Shown here: piece after piece, positions 25,972-35,038 of the stretch
How the letters are laid out: each line of letters begins with the position of its first letter
Position numbering within the stretch: the stretch's first letter is position 1
NCBI RefSeq assembly: GCF_000355805.1
Contig: NZ_CM001837.1
Span: 3,171,966 to 3,235,965, forward strand
From: Dokdonia sp. PRO95
GTDB taxonomy: Bacteria > Bacteroidota > Bacteroidia > Flavobacteriales > Flavobacteriaceae
DNA length: 64,000 nucleotides
Direction of reading: 5' to 3'
Made by a program: the position numbers and the translations under genes
Notes under the pieces: generated by a model
What the model was told of the DNA's origin: nothing
Seen by the model: only the letters and a program-made list of their open reading frames with translations
The model's database searches: none

Positions 25972-26229
25972 TTACCTCCTTAAATTAGCTGGTCTAGGAT
26001 ACTTTTGTTGGATTTTTTTAATCATGGGTTCTAAACCATTTATTTTAATTTCCATCATTTCTTGAAGTAACCTTCCTAGCTTACCCTCTGGAAAACCTTG
26101 TTGTCTAAACCACACAAAATAAGATTCTGGCAGATCAACCAAGTACCAACCTTTGTATTTGCCAAAAGGCATTCTATAATAAGCCATCTCTATAAGGTGA
26201 TCTTGCGCTTCTTTATGAATATCTGCCAT
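25972..26229 (-). CDS. DUF3820 family protein
   Basis: A small 85-residue cytosolic protein with the DUF3820 signature MPFGKYKGWYLVDLPESYFVWF followed by KLGRLLQEMMEIK. Such proteins are widespread and have no settled function. It starts six bases after the DUF2071 gene on the same strand, which suggests co-transcription, and converges tightly on the methylase gene. Complete by length. Confidence 0.85.
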   Translation of the reverse strand: MADIHKEAQDHLIEMAYYRMPFGKYKGWYLVDLPESYFVWFRQQGFPEGKLGRLLQEMMEIKINGLEPMIKKIQQKYPRPANLRR

Positions 26230-26234
26230 GCTCG

Positions 26235-26948
26235 TTATTTCTTAATCACCGTTTTGCCCTCAATCGTTATTGCCGAACCTTCTATCAAATATATAGAAGC
26301 AGGCTCCTGGGCTTGTAGGAAACTAAATTTAGCACCGTACATCGTCTCAAATTTAATATCAAAGGTTGCTTTCTTTATAGGGTAATGATTCCATCGCGGG
26401 TGCGTTACCTCGTACTCATTAGTTTTAACCTTAGAAGGACTCGCATATCCCCAGTAATGCTCTGCTATAAACTCCATCTCACTATGCTGATCGATGGGCT
26501 GCGAAGCTACAGCGGCTTCTATATCAATAGACTGCCATTTGTTGTCCTTTTTCCATCCATAGGAAATCTTACGATCTTCACTTGTAATATCCCACTTATG
26601 TCGCATAGGTAGCGTTTCATAACTCTCGTTATAAAGTGCGTTTGCTACGATAGAAATTGCAGGCTTAGGAACTACTTCTTTTATAAACACTGCACCACGT
26701 TTCCAAACACCTCCATCTTTTCTACGCACATAAAACCGCAGATTCACTTCCTCAAAATTTACGTGAAAGGGAATTTTGACACCCTTTATGCGTGTATCCA
26801 TAAACATAAAGGCAATGACACTCACATAACATTTACCTTCATAAAAATCTAACTCTGTTCCATGAGGGACATATGGCTCTAAAAGAGCTGGATCTACTTC
26901 ATAATTTATAAAAGCAAGCTGGCGCCATGCTGCGGTAAGGAAGCTCAT
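26235..26948 (-). CDS. DUF2071 (YqjF-like) family protein
   Basis: This 237-residue protein shows the YqjF/DUF2071 pattern: WRQLAFINYEVDPALLEPYVPHGTELDFYEGKCYVSVIAFMF, then KIPFHVNFEEVNLRFYVRR and the later IEFIAEHYWGY-like block (MEFIAEHYWGYASPSK). The fold resembles acetoacetate decarboxylase, but no activity is established for this branch. It is upstream of the DUF3820 gene with a five-base gap. No signal peptide. Confidence 0.85.
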   Translation of the reverse strand: MSFLTAAWRQLAFINYEVDPALLEPYVPHGTELDFYEGKCYVSVIAFMFMDTRIKGVKIPFHVNFEEVNLRFYVRRKDGGVWKRGAVFIKEVVPKPAISIVANALYNESYETLPMRHKWDITSEDRKISYGWKKDNKWQSIDIEAAVASQPIDQHSEMEFIAEHYWGYASPSKVKTNEYEVTHPRWNHYPIKKATFDIKFETMYGAKFSFLQAQEPASIYLIEGSAITIEGKTVIKK

Positions 26949-27016
26949 AGAATTATAGTGTAATTGTGATTAATATAAAAACTGCTAGCCTCACCTGGAT
27001 TGCAAAGCAGTATCGC

Positions 27017-28648
27017 CTACTGCTGATACACTTTTACACCATCCACATACGTAGCAGCTACTTTTAAGTTAGGGATTTTATCCTCTTCTACCGTCATAAT
27101 ATCTTCATCCATGATAATAAAATCTGCAAACTTTCCAGTTTCAATACTTCCTTTCTCGTCTTCTTCAAAATTTGAATAGGCAGCCCAGATTGTCATTCCT
27201 TTTAACGTTTCTTCTCTAGTAAGTGCATTCTCCATCTGGTACCCACCTTCTGGATATTGTTTTAAATCTTTACGAGCAACAGAGGCATAGAATGTATAAA
27301 ACGGACTTACCTGCTCTACAGGAAAATCTGTTCCTAGGATTACAATACCTGACTGATTTAATAAGTCTTTGTATGCATACGCTCCTTTGATACGCTCTGC
27401 TCCTACTCTATCTTCTGCCCAATACATATCGCTAGTAGCGTGTGTAGGCTGTACTGAAGGTAAAATCTTCTCGCTAAAAACATCAAAATCTTCTCTTGAT
27501 ACTATTTGTGCATGTTCTACTTTCCATCTTGGATCTGTTTTAGAAGCTAGTACTTTTTCATAAGCTCTCAGCACAACTACATTTGCACTATCACCTATGG
27601 CATGTGTATTCATTTGAAAATCTGCTGCGGCAATACGTTTTGCAAGATCATTCATCTCTTCAGATGGAGTGATCATCGCTCCAAAATGTCCATCCTTATC
27701 GCTATAAGCCTCACGCATTGTCGCTCCACGAGAACCTAAGGCTCCATCACCATACACCTTTATAGAACGTACATTAAGACGATCTGTTTTTACTTTTCCT
27801 GTAGTTAGGTAGTGATCTAGATTTTCTTCATTATTAGATAACATTGCATATACCCTCATTTGCAAACTTCCAGTTTGCTGAAGACTATCTATAAGTTCTA
27901 CAATGTTTTTATTAAGACCTGCATCATTTACTGTAGTAAGACCGTAAGAAAAACAAAGCTCCTGTGCTTCTAGTAACACTTGAGCACTTTCGGCAGTGCT
28001 AGGTTGTGGTAATACTGCGTCAACTAATGTTTGCGGTGTGTCAATAAGAACACCCGTTACTTTGCCGTCTACAAGTACGACTTCTCCTCCACTTACCTTT
28101 GTAGAAGCATCTATACTAGCAAGATCTAATGCTTTTTGATTTACTAAATATGCGTGACCGTCCACACGCTCTAAAACAACAGGAACATCTGGAAATAAAG
28201 CGTCAAGCTTATCTTTTGTAGGAAACTCTTTTACAGCCCAATCGTTCTGATCCCATCCTCTTCCTCTCAACACAGTTGCATCAGGATTTGCCTTTGCAAA
28301 GGCAGACACTTTTGCCATTACCTCATCATAACTTTCAGTACCAACGAGATCTGCTATTTGGAGGTTTTGACCAAGTCCATAAAAGTGACAGTGACCATCT
28401 ATAAGCCCTGGCAACACAGTTTTGCCCGTAGCATCTATTGTTTCAGCAGCTTCATACTTTTCGGTAATGTCGTTAGATGTGCCTACTGCTATAAATTTTC
28501 CATCTTTGATTGCAAAAGATTCCGCTTTCGCGAAAGCGTTATCTACCGTATACACATTTGCATTTGTAACAATAAGATCTACAGATTGCTTGGTGTCACA
28601 AGAAAATAATAAAGGAAGGATTGCTAAAGAATAAAGAATTTTACGCAT
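27017..28648 (-). CDS. YtcJ-like amidohydrolase lipoprotein
   Basis: This metal-dependent amidohydrolase of the YtcJ/imidazolone-type branch is exported as a lipoprotein: lipobox LLFSC gives C17. Metal-site marks are LIDGHCHFYG, TVLRGRGWDQNDW, MNTHAIGDSANVV, WKVEHAQI and LGTDFPVEQVSPF. Its 543 residues are typical. An exact palindrome is read as A38-F-A-K-A42 in the N-terminal beta domain, and a second, mutated palindrome GCCTTTGCAAAGGC (28290-28303) also encodes AFAKA further on. The substrate is unknown. It is monocistronic by spacing. Confidence 0.9.
   Translation of the reverse strand: MRKILYSLAILPLLFSCDTKQSVDLIVTNANVYTVDNAFAKAESFAIKDGKFIAVGTSNDITEKYEAAETIDATGKTVLPGLIDGHCHFYGLGQNLQIADLVGTESYDEVMAKVSAFAKANPDATVLRGRGWDQNDWAVKEFPTKDKLDALFPDVPVVLERVDGHAYLVNQKALDLASIDASTKVSGGEVVLVDGKVTGVLIDTPQTLVDAVLPQPSTAESAQVLLEAQELCFSYGLTTVNDAGLNKNIVELIDSLQQTGSLQMRVYAMLSNNEENLDHYLTTGKVKTDRLNVRSIKVYGDGALGSRGATMREAYSDKDGHFGAMITPSEEMNDLAKRIAAADFQMNTHAIGDSANVVVLRAYEKVLASKTDPRWKVEHAQIVSREDFDVFSEKILPSVQPTHATSDMYWAEDRVGAERIKGAYAYKDLLNQSGIVILGTDFPVEQVSPFYTFYASVARKDLKQYPEGGYQMENALTREETLKGMTIWAAYSNFEEDEKGSIETGKFADFIIMDEDIMTVEEDKIPNLKVAATYVDGVKVYQQ
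28290..28303. repeat. Degenerate relative of the palindrome, AFAKA frame
   Basis: GCCTTTGCAAAGGC is itself a perfect 14-base palindrome and encodes AFAKA, but differs from the main motif at four positions. It is a possible decayed or convergent copy inside the same gene as the exact copy at 28524. Confidence 0.4.
28524..28537. repeat. GCTTTCGCGAAAGC palindrome, AFAKA frame
   Basis: An exact copy in the amidohydrolase gene. Read on the coding strand it is flanked by GATAAC before and GGAA after, the same flanks as the copy at 49538. Confidence 0.95.
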
Positions 28649-28699
28649 CGTTGGTTTTTTGTTTAAAAATACAAAAGACTCCTAGTACGTTGATAGTTT

Positions 28700-29254
28700 T
28701 TATCTAGGTTTATGAACCTCAAGATTAACTTTTGCATCTTGAGGCGACCTATAATTGGGGTGAAGATCAATCTCTAAATCATAAGTGATATTATACAGCT
28801 CCAGAACTGCGTCTACCCTATCTTTTTTGAGTTTTGCCTCTCGAGTTTTCAAAATGTACATATTGTACATGCCAATAGCTTGTGATAAAACTTTTAAGGC
28901 AACACCAAAAATTATAAACGGAATGAGATACAACTTGAGGGCATGTGCATTTGATGGAGCTAGTGAAGAATGCATTTCTGAAACATAACTTAGAGAATAT
29001 ACAGACAACCCCAAAAGGCCTACTCCCAACAACCCAAATAGTATTGTATAGCTATAATTCCACCATTTATCTTGAATAGTATGCTGGTAAACAACGTTAA
29101 CCTCTCTTAGCCTGTTTTTGAATTTTGTAGAAAATAGCTTTTTTGAGCACGTACGATTAAAGTCTGGTTTGCGTTTTGTGAGATTACAAATAGAACCCTC
29201 ACGTAAGTTTTTACGCTGGTGATTACAAAGTTCGCAGTGCCAATTATTGTTCAA
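28700..29254 (-). CDS. Membrane protein with N-terminal cysteine (zinc-knuckle-like) module
   Basis: This 184-residue protein begins with WHCELCNHQ, then SICNLT and FNRTCSKKLF, a C-x2-C...C...C arrangement suggestive of a metal-binding knuckle. From memory, similar N-termini (C-x2-C, GxxC-x-LT, P-x-F, C) precede membrane segments in many uncharacterised Bacteroidota proteins. Two hydrophobic helices lie at about 66-90 and 103-128, followed by a charged cytoplasmic tail. It stands between the amidohydrolase and a lipoprotein gene, with no obvious operon partner. Function unknown. Confidence 0.65.
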   Translation of the reverse strand: MNNNWHCELCNHQRKNLREGSICNLTKRKPDFNRTCSKKLFSTKFKNRLREVNVVYQHTIQDKWWNYSYTILFGLLGVGLLGLSVYSLSYVSEMHSSLAPSNAHALKLYLIPFIIFGVALKVLSQAIGMYNMYILKTREAKLKKDRVDAVLELYNITYDLEIDLHPNYRSPQDAKVNLEVHKPR

Positions 29255-29304
29255 TAGTCTTTAATATCTTACAGTAACTGCTACTATCTTAATAACAGAC
29301 TGGC

Positions 29305-29772
29305 TTAAAGATATACATTATAGAAAAAACCACCCTGACTCTGCACTACATTTTCAACATTTAAAAACTGTACATCTGAGTAGTTATTTATATTACAACA
29401 TTCTCCCTCTTGAAACTCCACGTCAAAAGACAAATCTGTTTCAAAACCATTAGGAACGGTTATACGCAACACTACATTTGAGCGACTTTCTGCAAAAGCA
29501 TTAAGTGCTACTTGAGCCATTTGTGACTCATCAGATATACCCGTAAAAAAAGGGAAGTCTGTATTATTTGACACATCTGTAACTACTAGCTCATCAAAAG
29601 AATATGTGTTGTTAAAAAACACATCTTCTCCAGTTTCGGCGTCTACGAATTGTATAACAATATTACCAGACGCACAAGATACTGCACTGCAATCTGCTAG
29701 AGCGCTGTCTAAATCAGTACTACAAGAACTCAGCATAATAATGAATGCTAGCGCACCTATTAATCTCTTCAT
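29305..29772 (-). CDS. Hypothetical lipoprotein
   Basis: A 155-residue protein with lipoprotein signal MKRLIGALAFIIMLSSC (C17) and a cysteine-rich start of the mature chain (C28, C34). The rest is predicted beta structure, with NIVIQFVDAETGEDVFFNN near 38-56 resembling CNA-B/carboxypeptidase-regulatory-like sandwiches, and a GECCN pair of cysteines near 128. Not recognised. It is located just upstream (with respect to its strand) of the zinc-knuckle membrane protein. Probably anchored in the outer membrane. Confidence 0.65.
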   Translation of the reverse strand: MKRLIGALAFIIMLSSCSTDLDSALADCSAVSCASGNIVIQFVDAETGEDVFFNNTYSFDELVVTDVSNNTDFPFFTGISDESQMAQVALNAFAESRSNVVLRITVPNGFETDLSFDVEFQEGECCNINNYSDVQFLNVENVVQSQGGFFYNVYL

Positions 29773-29820
29773 AACCTTAGGGTTTTCATAGAAGATGCAC
29801 TCTTTGTGGAAAGGTTGCTT

Positions 29821-31599
29821 TTAAAAGTCAAATTTATAGGTAGCTCCCACCATTCCTTGAAGACCCTGCACTTCATAGTTGAGCCATTTCTCGTAATTAC
29901 TGTCTAGAATATTGTTTACACGAGCAAATGCAGACAAGCGATTATTAAAGCGATACCCCACATGAGCATTTGCATCAAAATAGCTATCTAGAGTTTGTAT
30001 TGTGTTTGTAACTAAAAGATCTGCAGGGTCGTTACTAGATACTAAATCACTGCGCTCTCCCACAAAAAATAAATTAACCCCAGCAAACCATTTTTCTGTA
30101 ATCTGATAATCTGCAAAAACAGATGCTTGTAAGTCTGGAAGGTTCCAAGCTTCTTGCTGGCTATCTGTGTCATACGTATTGTATTGACCGTTTACTTTCA
30201 TTTTAAGATTTGCATTTACATCAAAATTAAACTCTGCAAATACTCCTACCGTATTGATATCATCATAAGCGATTGAGAAAGAGTTTCCGTTTGCATATCC
30301 ATTTGCACCAAAGCCATTACCGCTTTGCGAGTATGGATTGTGAATGAATAAAGCCTTATCACTCTCTGCCGTATAACTTGCACGTAGGTTATAACTCAAA
30401 GCTTCAGATAATTTACCCTTCATTCCTAAATAACCGTCGTACTGTTTATCTGTTGGCTTGATAGTAAGTGTAGGTGATATAAAAGGATTTTCTTGTGCAA
30501 AATCATGGTAGTTATTTTGTTGTAATCCGCCTTCAAGTCCTGCATACGCTATAAAATAATCTCCAGCAACTCGATAAGATGCTGTAATTTTTGGATACAC
30601 AAAGAAGTCTGTTTCACTTGCCTCGGTATCTAGTGACACCATTGCCTCTACTCCTAAAGTCACCTCAAGATCATCTCTTAAAATCACAAGACTTGGATTT
30701 ATCCCCGCATTAAGAAAGCTATAATTGATTTCTGTATCTACGGTATCAAATGCGTTGTCAAAAGAACCGCTTACATAATCTGCTGTTACTTTTGTTGTAA
30801 TAAGCTCTCCCGCAATAGGAAACTCAAATGTAGGCGCAACTACTGCTCTAAGTTCGCCGCTGTCTTGATCATCACCAAAGTACCTCAACGTAGCATTTGC
30901 CTTCTTAAAGAAAGAATCTTGCAAACTTACACTACCATTTAATCCTGCTGTGAGAAAAGAATGAGACACATCAAAATCTTCATTAAATAAAGGCGTGTTA
31001 CCAGTTCCGTTTATTGTCTTAAGCTCCTCAGGAATTCCATACCAATTATATACTTGATGCTTTGCATCAAGATCTGCTCTCCATGTCATATCACGCTCGC
31101 GCGCACCGTAACTTAAATTAAGCCTGCTATCATAAAAATAATCGTCTACTACAGTGCCGTCTATTCCGCCCTGAGAAGAATTATGGTTTAAAAAGATACC
31201 AAAATCCTCTGTACGGCTTATTTGAAAATTACTATAAAGCTCTGCTAGTACCGATGTGTAGCTACCAAAACCAACAGTTGCATAGTTATCGTACAACTTC
31301 TCCTTTTTTGTTTTCTTTACTACTGCCGCTTTACCTTTGGCTGGAGTAAACGTACTTGCTACAGGCACAGAAAAAATACTATAGGTCACCTTTTTTTTTG
31401 CCGTAGTGATAGAGTCATTAAGCGCAGGAGTTGCTTTTACTTTAAAAGCATCACTTATAGTAGGAGTATACGCCTTTACAACGTTTACCACCTCTGTTCC
31501 TATGGTAGACTCCTCTTCTTGTGCAGTAACCACTTGAACAAAAAGCATTGCAAATGCAACAAGTCCTATGTTATATAATGTATTGAATGAACGATTCAT
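29821..31599 (-). CDS. Outer-membrane beta-barrel protein, TonB-receptor-like C-terminal barrel
   Basis: This 592-residue protein with signal peptide (residues 1-27, ending VVTAQ) continues with a proline/lysine-rich segment and then repeated amphipathic strands separated by acidic turns, ending MVGATYKFDF, as in the barrels of TonB-dependent receptors. I do not see a plug domain or TonB box, so active transport is doubtful. It follows the 1006-residue TPR gene by 68 bases on the same strand. The pair probably forms an outer-membrane assembly of barrel plus periplasmic TPR protein. Substrate unknown. Confidence 0.8.
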   Translation of the reverse strand: MNRSFNTLYNIGLVAFAMLFVQVVTAQEEESTIGTEVVNVVKAYTPTISDAFKVKATPALNDSITTAKKKVTYSIFSVPVASTFTPAKGKAAVVKKTKKEKLYDNYATVGFGSYTSVLAELYSNFQISRTEDFGIFLNHNSSQGGIDGTVVDDYFYDSRLNLSYGARERDMTWRADLDAKHQVYNWYGIPEELKTINGTGNTPLFNEDFDVSHSFLTAGLNGSVSLQDSFFKKANATLRYFGDDQDSGELRAVVAPTFEFPIAGELITTKVTADYVSGSFDNAFDTVDTEINYSFLNAGINPSLVILRDDLEVTLGVEAMVSLDTEASETDFFVYPKITASYRVAGDYFIAYAGLEGGLQQNNYHDFAQENPFISPTLTIKPTDKQYDGYLGMKGKLSEALSYNLRASYTAESDKALFIHNPYSQSGNGFGANGYANGNSFSIAYDDINTVGVFAEFNFDVNANLKMKVNGQYNTYDTDSQQEAWNLPDLQASVFADYQITEKWFAGVNLFFVGERSDLVSSNDPADLLVTNTIQTLDSYFDANAHVGYRFNNRLSAFARVNNILDSNYEKWLNYEVQGLQGMVGATYKFDF

Positions 31600-31667
31600 A
31601 TAATGTATTGTCTTAATTCGTTAGACGTTTGTCTTATTTATAAAGCAAGTGATTTATTAATCAGCAA

Positions 31668-34600
31668 TTACCCTTTTTCTACAGAGGCATTTGTTTTTCC
31701 TTCTGCTTGTTTAATAATTGCTAGTTCGCCACGAGCTTTTTCTACAGTTTCTGGATAATCTGCAAAGTTTGTAATCACACTTTCTAAAATGTAGGTAGCT
31801 TGATAAGCATCTCCTAGTGCATAAAAGTTTTTTGCCATGAGCACAAGCCCTTTTGCTCCATACTCTTTAAAACCGCTATAATCTTTTGCTAGTTTTTGCA
31901 CTGCAACATTAGATGCTTCAAAGTTTTGAGCTTCATTTTTAAAGTAGGCATCATAATATAAAGCCTCTGCTGCAAGTGCTCCTGTAGCAATTTTTTGTAC
32001 TTCTGCATAAGCTGTTTTAGCTCTAGCGTTATCACCCGTCTTTATAGAAGAGCGAGCAATTATTATTTGTGCGTCACTTTTTACTGCATTATCAATTTTT
32101 GCATTTCCAAGCACTTTTTCGGCATAGCTTACTGCCTTTATCAAGTCCTCACTTTCATAAAAAGATTTCATGAGGTTAGACTGAGCAAAAACGATATTCT
32201 GTGGGAAGTCTGCTTCTGTTTCTAATCGCTTTAACACTGGAATTGCAGCTGTGTAATTTTTATCAGTAAGATATACTTGCCCTAAACGTGCAAGTGCTTG
32301 CTCCGTAAATTCACTACGCTCCTTTGCAATAACATATTGATAATGCGGAATTGTCTTATTGTATTCCGCTTTCGCGAAAGCGAGCTGCCCCAAGTAAAAA
32401 TGAGCTTGTAATGCATGCTGACCTTTAGGATAGTTACTCAAGTAAGATTCAAAAAGTCGTTCTGCTTGACCTATATTATTCTCCACGTACTGCTTCTCTG
32501 CCGAAGCGTATGCAGCATCATCAAGCTCTGCATCCTCCACATCAATAAATTCTAGCGTACTCACCCATTCACCATACTCATCAACACGGCCGAGATCTAT
32601 ATAGATAAGCTTTGCCGTAGTTACTGCTTGTAACGCCTCCGGAGTTCCTGGATAATCGCCAGCCACCTTACGTAATAGCGCCAGTGCTTCATCAGATTTG
32701 TTTTTATTATCTAGTATCAATGCTTTCTTAAGCATCGCTTTAGACACGTAAGAGCTACCTGGTAAATCTCTTACGAGTTTATCATAAGCTGTAATTGCTT
32801 GATCATTTTTGTTTTGAGAAACATAAATGTTCCCTAATTCATAAAGCGCATCATCACGATAAGTAGAATTTGGAAATTTGGTAGAGAAAGTTTGAAGTCC
32901 GTTTATTTTGTCCTCGTCCTTTTTTATAAAACCATAACTCATCGATTTTTGAAAAGTTGCATAATCTTGATCTGTCTTATTAAGCGCTATAGACTTATTA
33001 TAAGCCTCAAGTGCAGGCCAGTATTTACTACTTATAAAACGGCTATCACCTAGACGTAAGTAGGCATCATTGAGCTTAGTCTCATCCTGTACGTTACTAG
33101 CTATATACAACTCAAAGAAGCTTGCTGCCTGTTCATATTGCTTATCAGAAAAATATGCGTAGGCTAGGTTATAATTAATGTCTTTATACTCTGGTGTACT
33201 TGCAGCATTACTGTTATTTAAAAACTGTTTGTATCCTATAATTGCTTCCTTAAAATCATTTGCAACATAGTCACTCTCTGCTTTCCAATAAGTAGCACGT
33301 GTCACATATAAGGGGTCACGTGGTTCTTTAAGAGATTTTTTAAATGCTGCTGCAGCTTCTGGATAATTACCTTCATTATAAAGATCAAGACCATAAAGGA
33401 ACGCTACTTTTTGATAAGCTACCTTATTATCAAAATTGCTGTTGCTTTCTAGCAAGCGCATTGCTTCTTTGTAATTTTTTGAAGTGATATAGGAATCAAT
33501 AAGTAACGCTTCTAGCTCTGCCTTAGCTGGAGATTTTGGATACGCATCTATATAATCTGTAATAACAGCAGGTGTAGACTTGTATGCATTACCTATTTCA
33601 TAACTCAGCTTTGCATAATTAAGACCACTATCTTCCTTAATTTGCGCATTAAAATCCATTTCACTTGCATTTTTAAATGCATTAAGTGCCTCCTGCTTTT
33701 TATCTAACTTAAGATAAGATTCTGCAAGATGATAATAACCATTTTGTGCTACACCGTTATTCCCGTCAATAATTTTATTAAATTCATTAATAGCATTTGT
33801 GTAGTCTCCTTGCTTATAATAAGTATATCCTAGCTGGTAGTAATCTGTATTATTCCACTTTCCACGCTTACCTTTATATTCTTTTAAATAAGGTAATGCC
33901 TCTGCATACCTCTTTTGATTGAAATAGCTTTCTCCTATAATTTTATTAAGCTCAGATTTTTCTTTAGGATTTGCACTGGCTAGTTGAGATTTTCCTTCTG
34001 ATATTGCTTCGTCAAATTTTCCTAACTTAAAATTAAGATCTGCCTTAAAGTATGCAAGATCCTCATTATATTCTCCCCCAGTCTCTGCTTCTACCTCCTC
34101 AAAAAGCTCATTTGCTTCTTCATAATCATCACCTTCATAAGCCATGAAGCCTATGTAATACTTAGCTTGCGCTCCATATTTTTTTGAATCACGTACACGG
34201 TTTAAGTACTTCTTTGCTTCATCAAAACGATTGCTTTTAAAATAAGCATAACCATTATTAAAGTAAAAAGTCTCCTTCTCTCCTGCTGCAAGTGTGCTTT
34301 CATCAACGCGATCATACCATTTACGAGCATAAGCAAATTTGCCATTATCAAAGTAATACTGAGCTACATCTAGAAATGCACTGTTGCGTTTTGTACTCGT
34401 AGGATACTCTGTCACAAAAGTGGTCATAAGATCATCTGCCCCTTGCTGGTTAAGACGTACTGCTGCATTTGCAATGTAATAAGCACAATCACCTTTTACG
34501 GTGGTATCATCTGTATCGCCTTTTACTTCTTCAAAAAGAGTTTGAGCTGCTAGATATTGCTTGCTGTTATATAAGGAGAGCGCCTTATTAAATTGTACAA

Positions 34601-34688
34601 GATCATTCGTATATATAGCCGATTGTTGCCCTACAGCAATAGTAGAATATAAAAATAATGCAACAAGTACATACTTGATTTTATGCAT
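31668..34688 (-). CDS. Large exported tetratricopeptide-repeat protein
   Basis: This 1006-residue protein has a signal peptide (ends AVGQ, residue 21) and TPR-like helical pairs over nearly its whole length. Typical units include YFNNGYAYFKSNRFDEAKKYLNRV, YYQLGYTYYKQGDYTNAINEFNKI and YELGNIYVSQNKNDQAITAYDKLV. No enzymatic domain is present. An exact window palindrome is read as A770-F-A-K-A774 in the second helix position of one TPR unit (LGQLAFAKAEYNKTIPHY). It is the first gene of the pair with the outer-membrane barrel and probably a periplasmic scaffold. Function is inferred only from repeats and neighbour. Confidence 0.9.
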   Translation of the reverse strand: MHKIKYVLVALFLYSTIAVGQQSAIYTNDLVQFNKALSLYNSKQYLAAQTLFEEVKGDTDDTTVKGDCAYYIANAAVRLNQQGADDLMTTFVTEYPTSTKRNSAFLDVAQYYFDNGKFAYARKWYDRVDESTLAAGEKETFYFNNGYAYFKSNRFDEAKKYLNRVRDSKKYGAQAKYYIGFMAYEGDDYEEANELFEEVEAETGGEYNEDLAYFKADLNFKLGKFDEAISEGKSQLASANPKEKSELNKIIGESYFNQKRYAEALPYLKEYKGKRGKWNNTDYYQLGYTYYKQGDYTNAINEFNKIIDGNNGVAQNGYYHLAESYLKLDKKQEALNAFKNASEMDFNAQIKEDSGLNYAKLSYEIGNAYKSTPAVITDYIDAYPKSPAKAELEALLIDSYITSKNYKEAMRLLESNSNFDNKVAYQKVAFLYGLDLYNEGNYPEAAAAFKKSLKEPRDPLYVTRATYWKAESDYVANDFKEAIIGYKQFLNNSNAASTPEYKDINYNLAYAYFSDKQYEQAASFFELYIASNVQDETKLNDAYLRLGDSRFISSKYWPALEAYNKSIALNKTDQDYATFQKSMSYGFIKKDEDKINGLQTFSTKFPNSTYRDDALYELGNIYVSQNKNDQAITAYDKLVRDLPGSSYVSKAMLKKALILDNKNKSDEALALLRKVAGDYPGTPEALQAVTTAKLIYIDLGRVDEYGEWVSTLEFIDVEDAELDDAAYASAEKQYVENNIGQAERLFESYLSNYPKGQHALQAHFYLGQLAFAKAEYNKTIPHYQYVIAKERSEFTEQALARLGQVYLTDKNYTAAIPVLKRLETEADFPQNIVFAQSNLMKSFYESEDLIKAVSYAEKVLGNAKIDNAVKSDAQIIIARSSIKTGDNARAKTAYAEVQKIATGALAAEALYYDAYFKNEAQNFEASNVAVQKLAKDYSGFKEYGAKGLVLMAKNFYALGDAYQATYILESVITNFADYPETVEKARGELAIIKQAEGKTNASVEKG
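32368..32381. repeat. GCTTTCGCGAAAGC palindrome, AFAKA frame
   Basis: An exact copy inside the TPR gene, residues 770-774, followed on the coding strand by GGAATA, similar to the right flank at 28524. Confidence 0.95.
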
Positions 34689-35038
34689 AGTTAAGAGTTG
34701 TTTTATGTGTTCTGATCATTATCAGGAATAGACTAAAAAACTGTAATATGTGTACGCTTTCGCGAAAGCAAAACGTAACATTTACACCTCCCCAAAGTTA
34801 AGTTTCTTCCCTAAAGATAACGTCAGAAATCTTTGTTAATTATATCAAGTTGTGAAAAGGATTTTAACATATCAAAAGATTAATTCAAAAAGCAAAACAA
34901 TTAAAATAGAACCACCTGCCTGTAAGCAGATTAAAAGTTCATGTATGCTTTTTTGATTTTGACATCATACAACAGCCATCAACACATAATATTCCTGCAT
35001 ATCTTTGTAATGTTCAGGACAAAAAAAAGGAAACATCT
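34689..35038. promoter_or_regulatory. 350-base divergent intergenic region
   Basis: This gap separates the TPR gene from the pirin gene. It holds an exact palindrome at 34756, a small CTGAT-N4-ATCAG repeat (34712-34725), and a TATCTTTG element (35000-35007) that fits TAnnTTTG upstream of the pirin gene. No ORF of note is seen. Confidence 0.4.
34756..34769. repeat. GCTTTCGCGAAAGC palindrome, intergenic
   Basis: An exact copy with TAC on the left side, between the divergent TPR and pirin genes. Confidence 0.95.
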
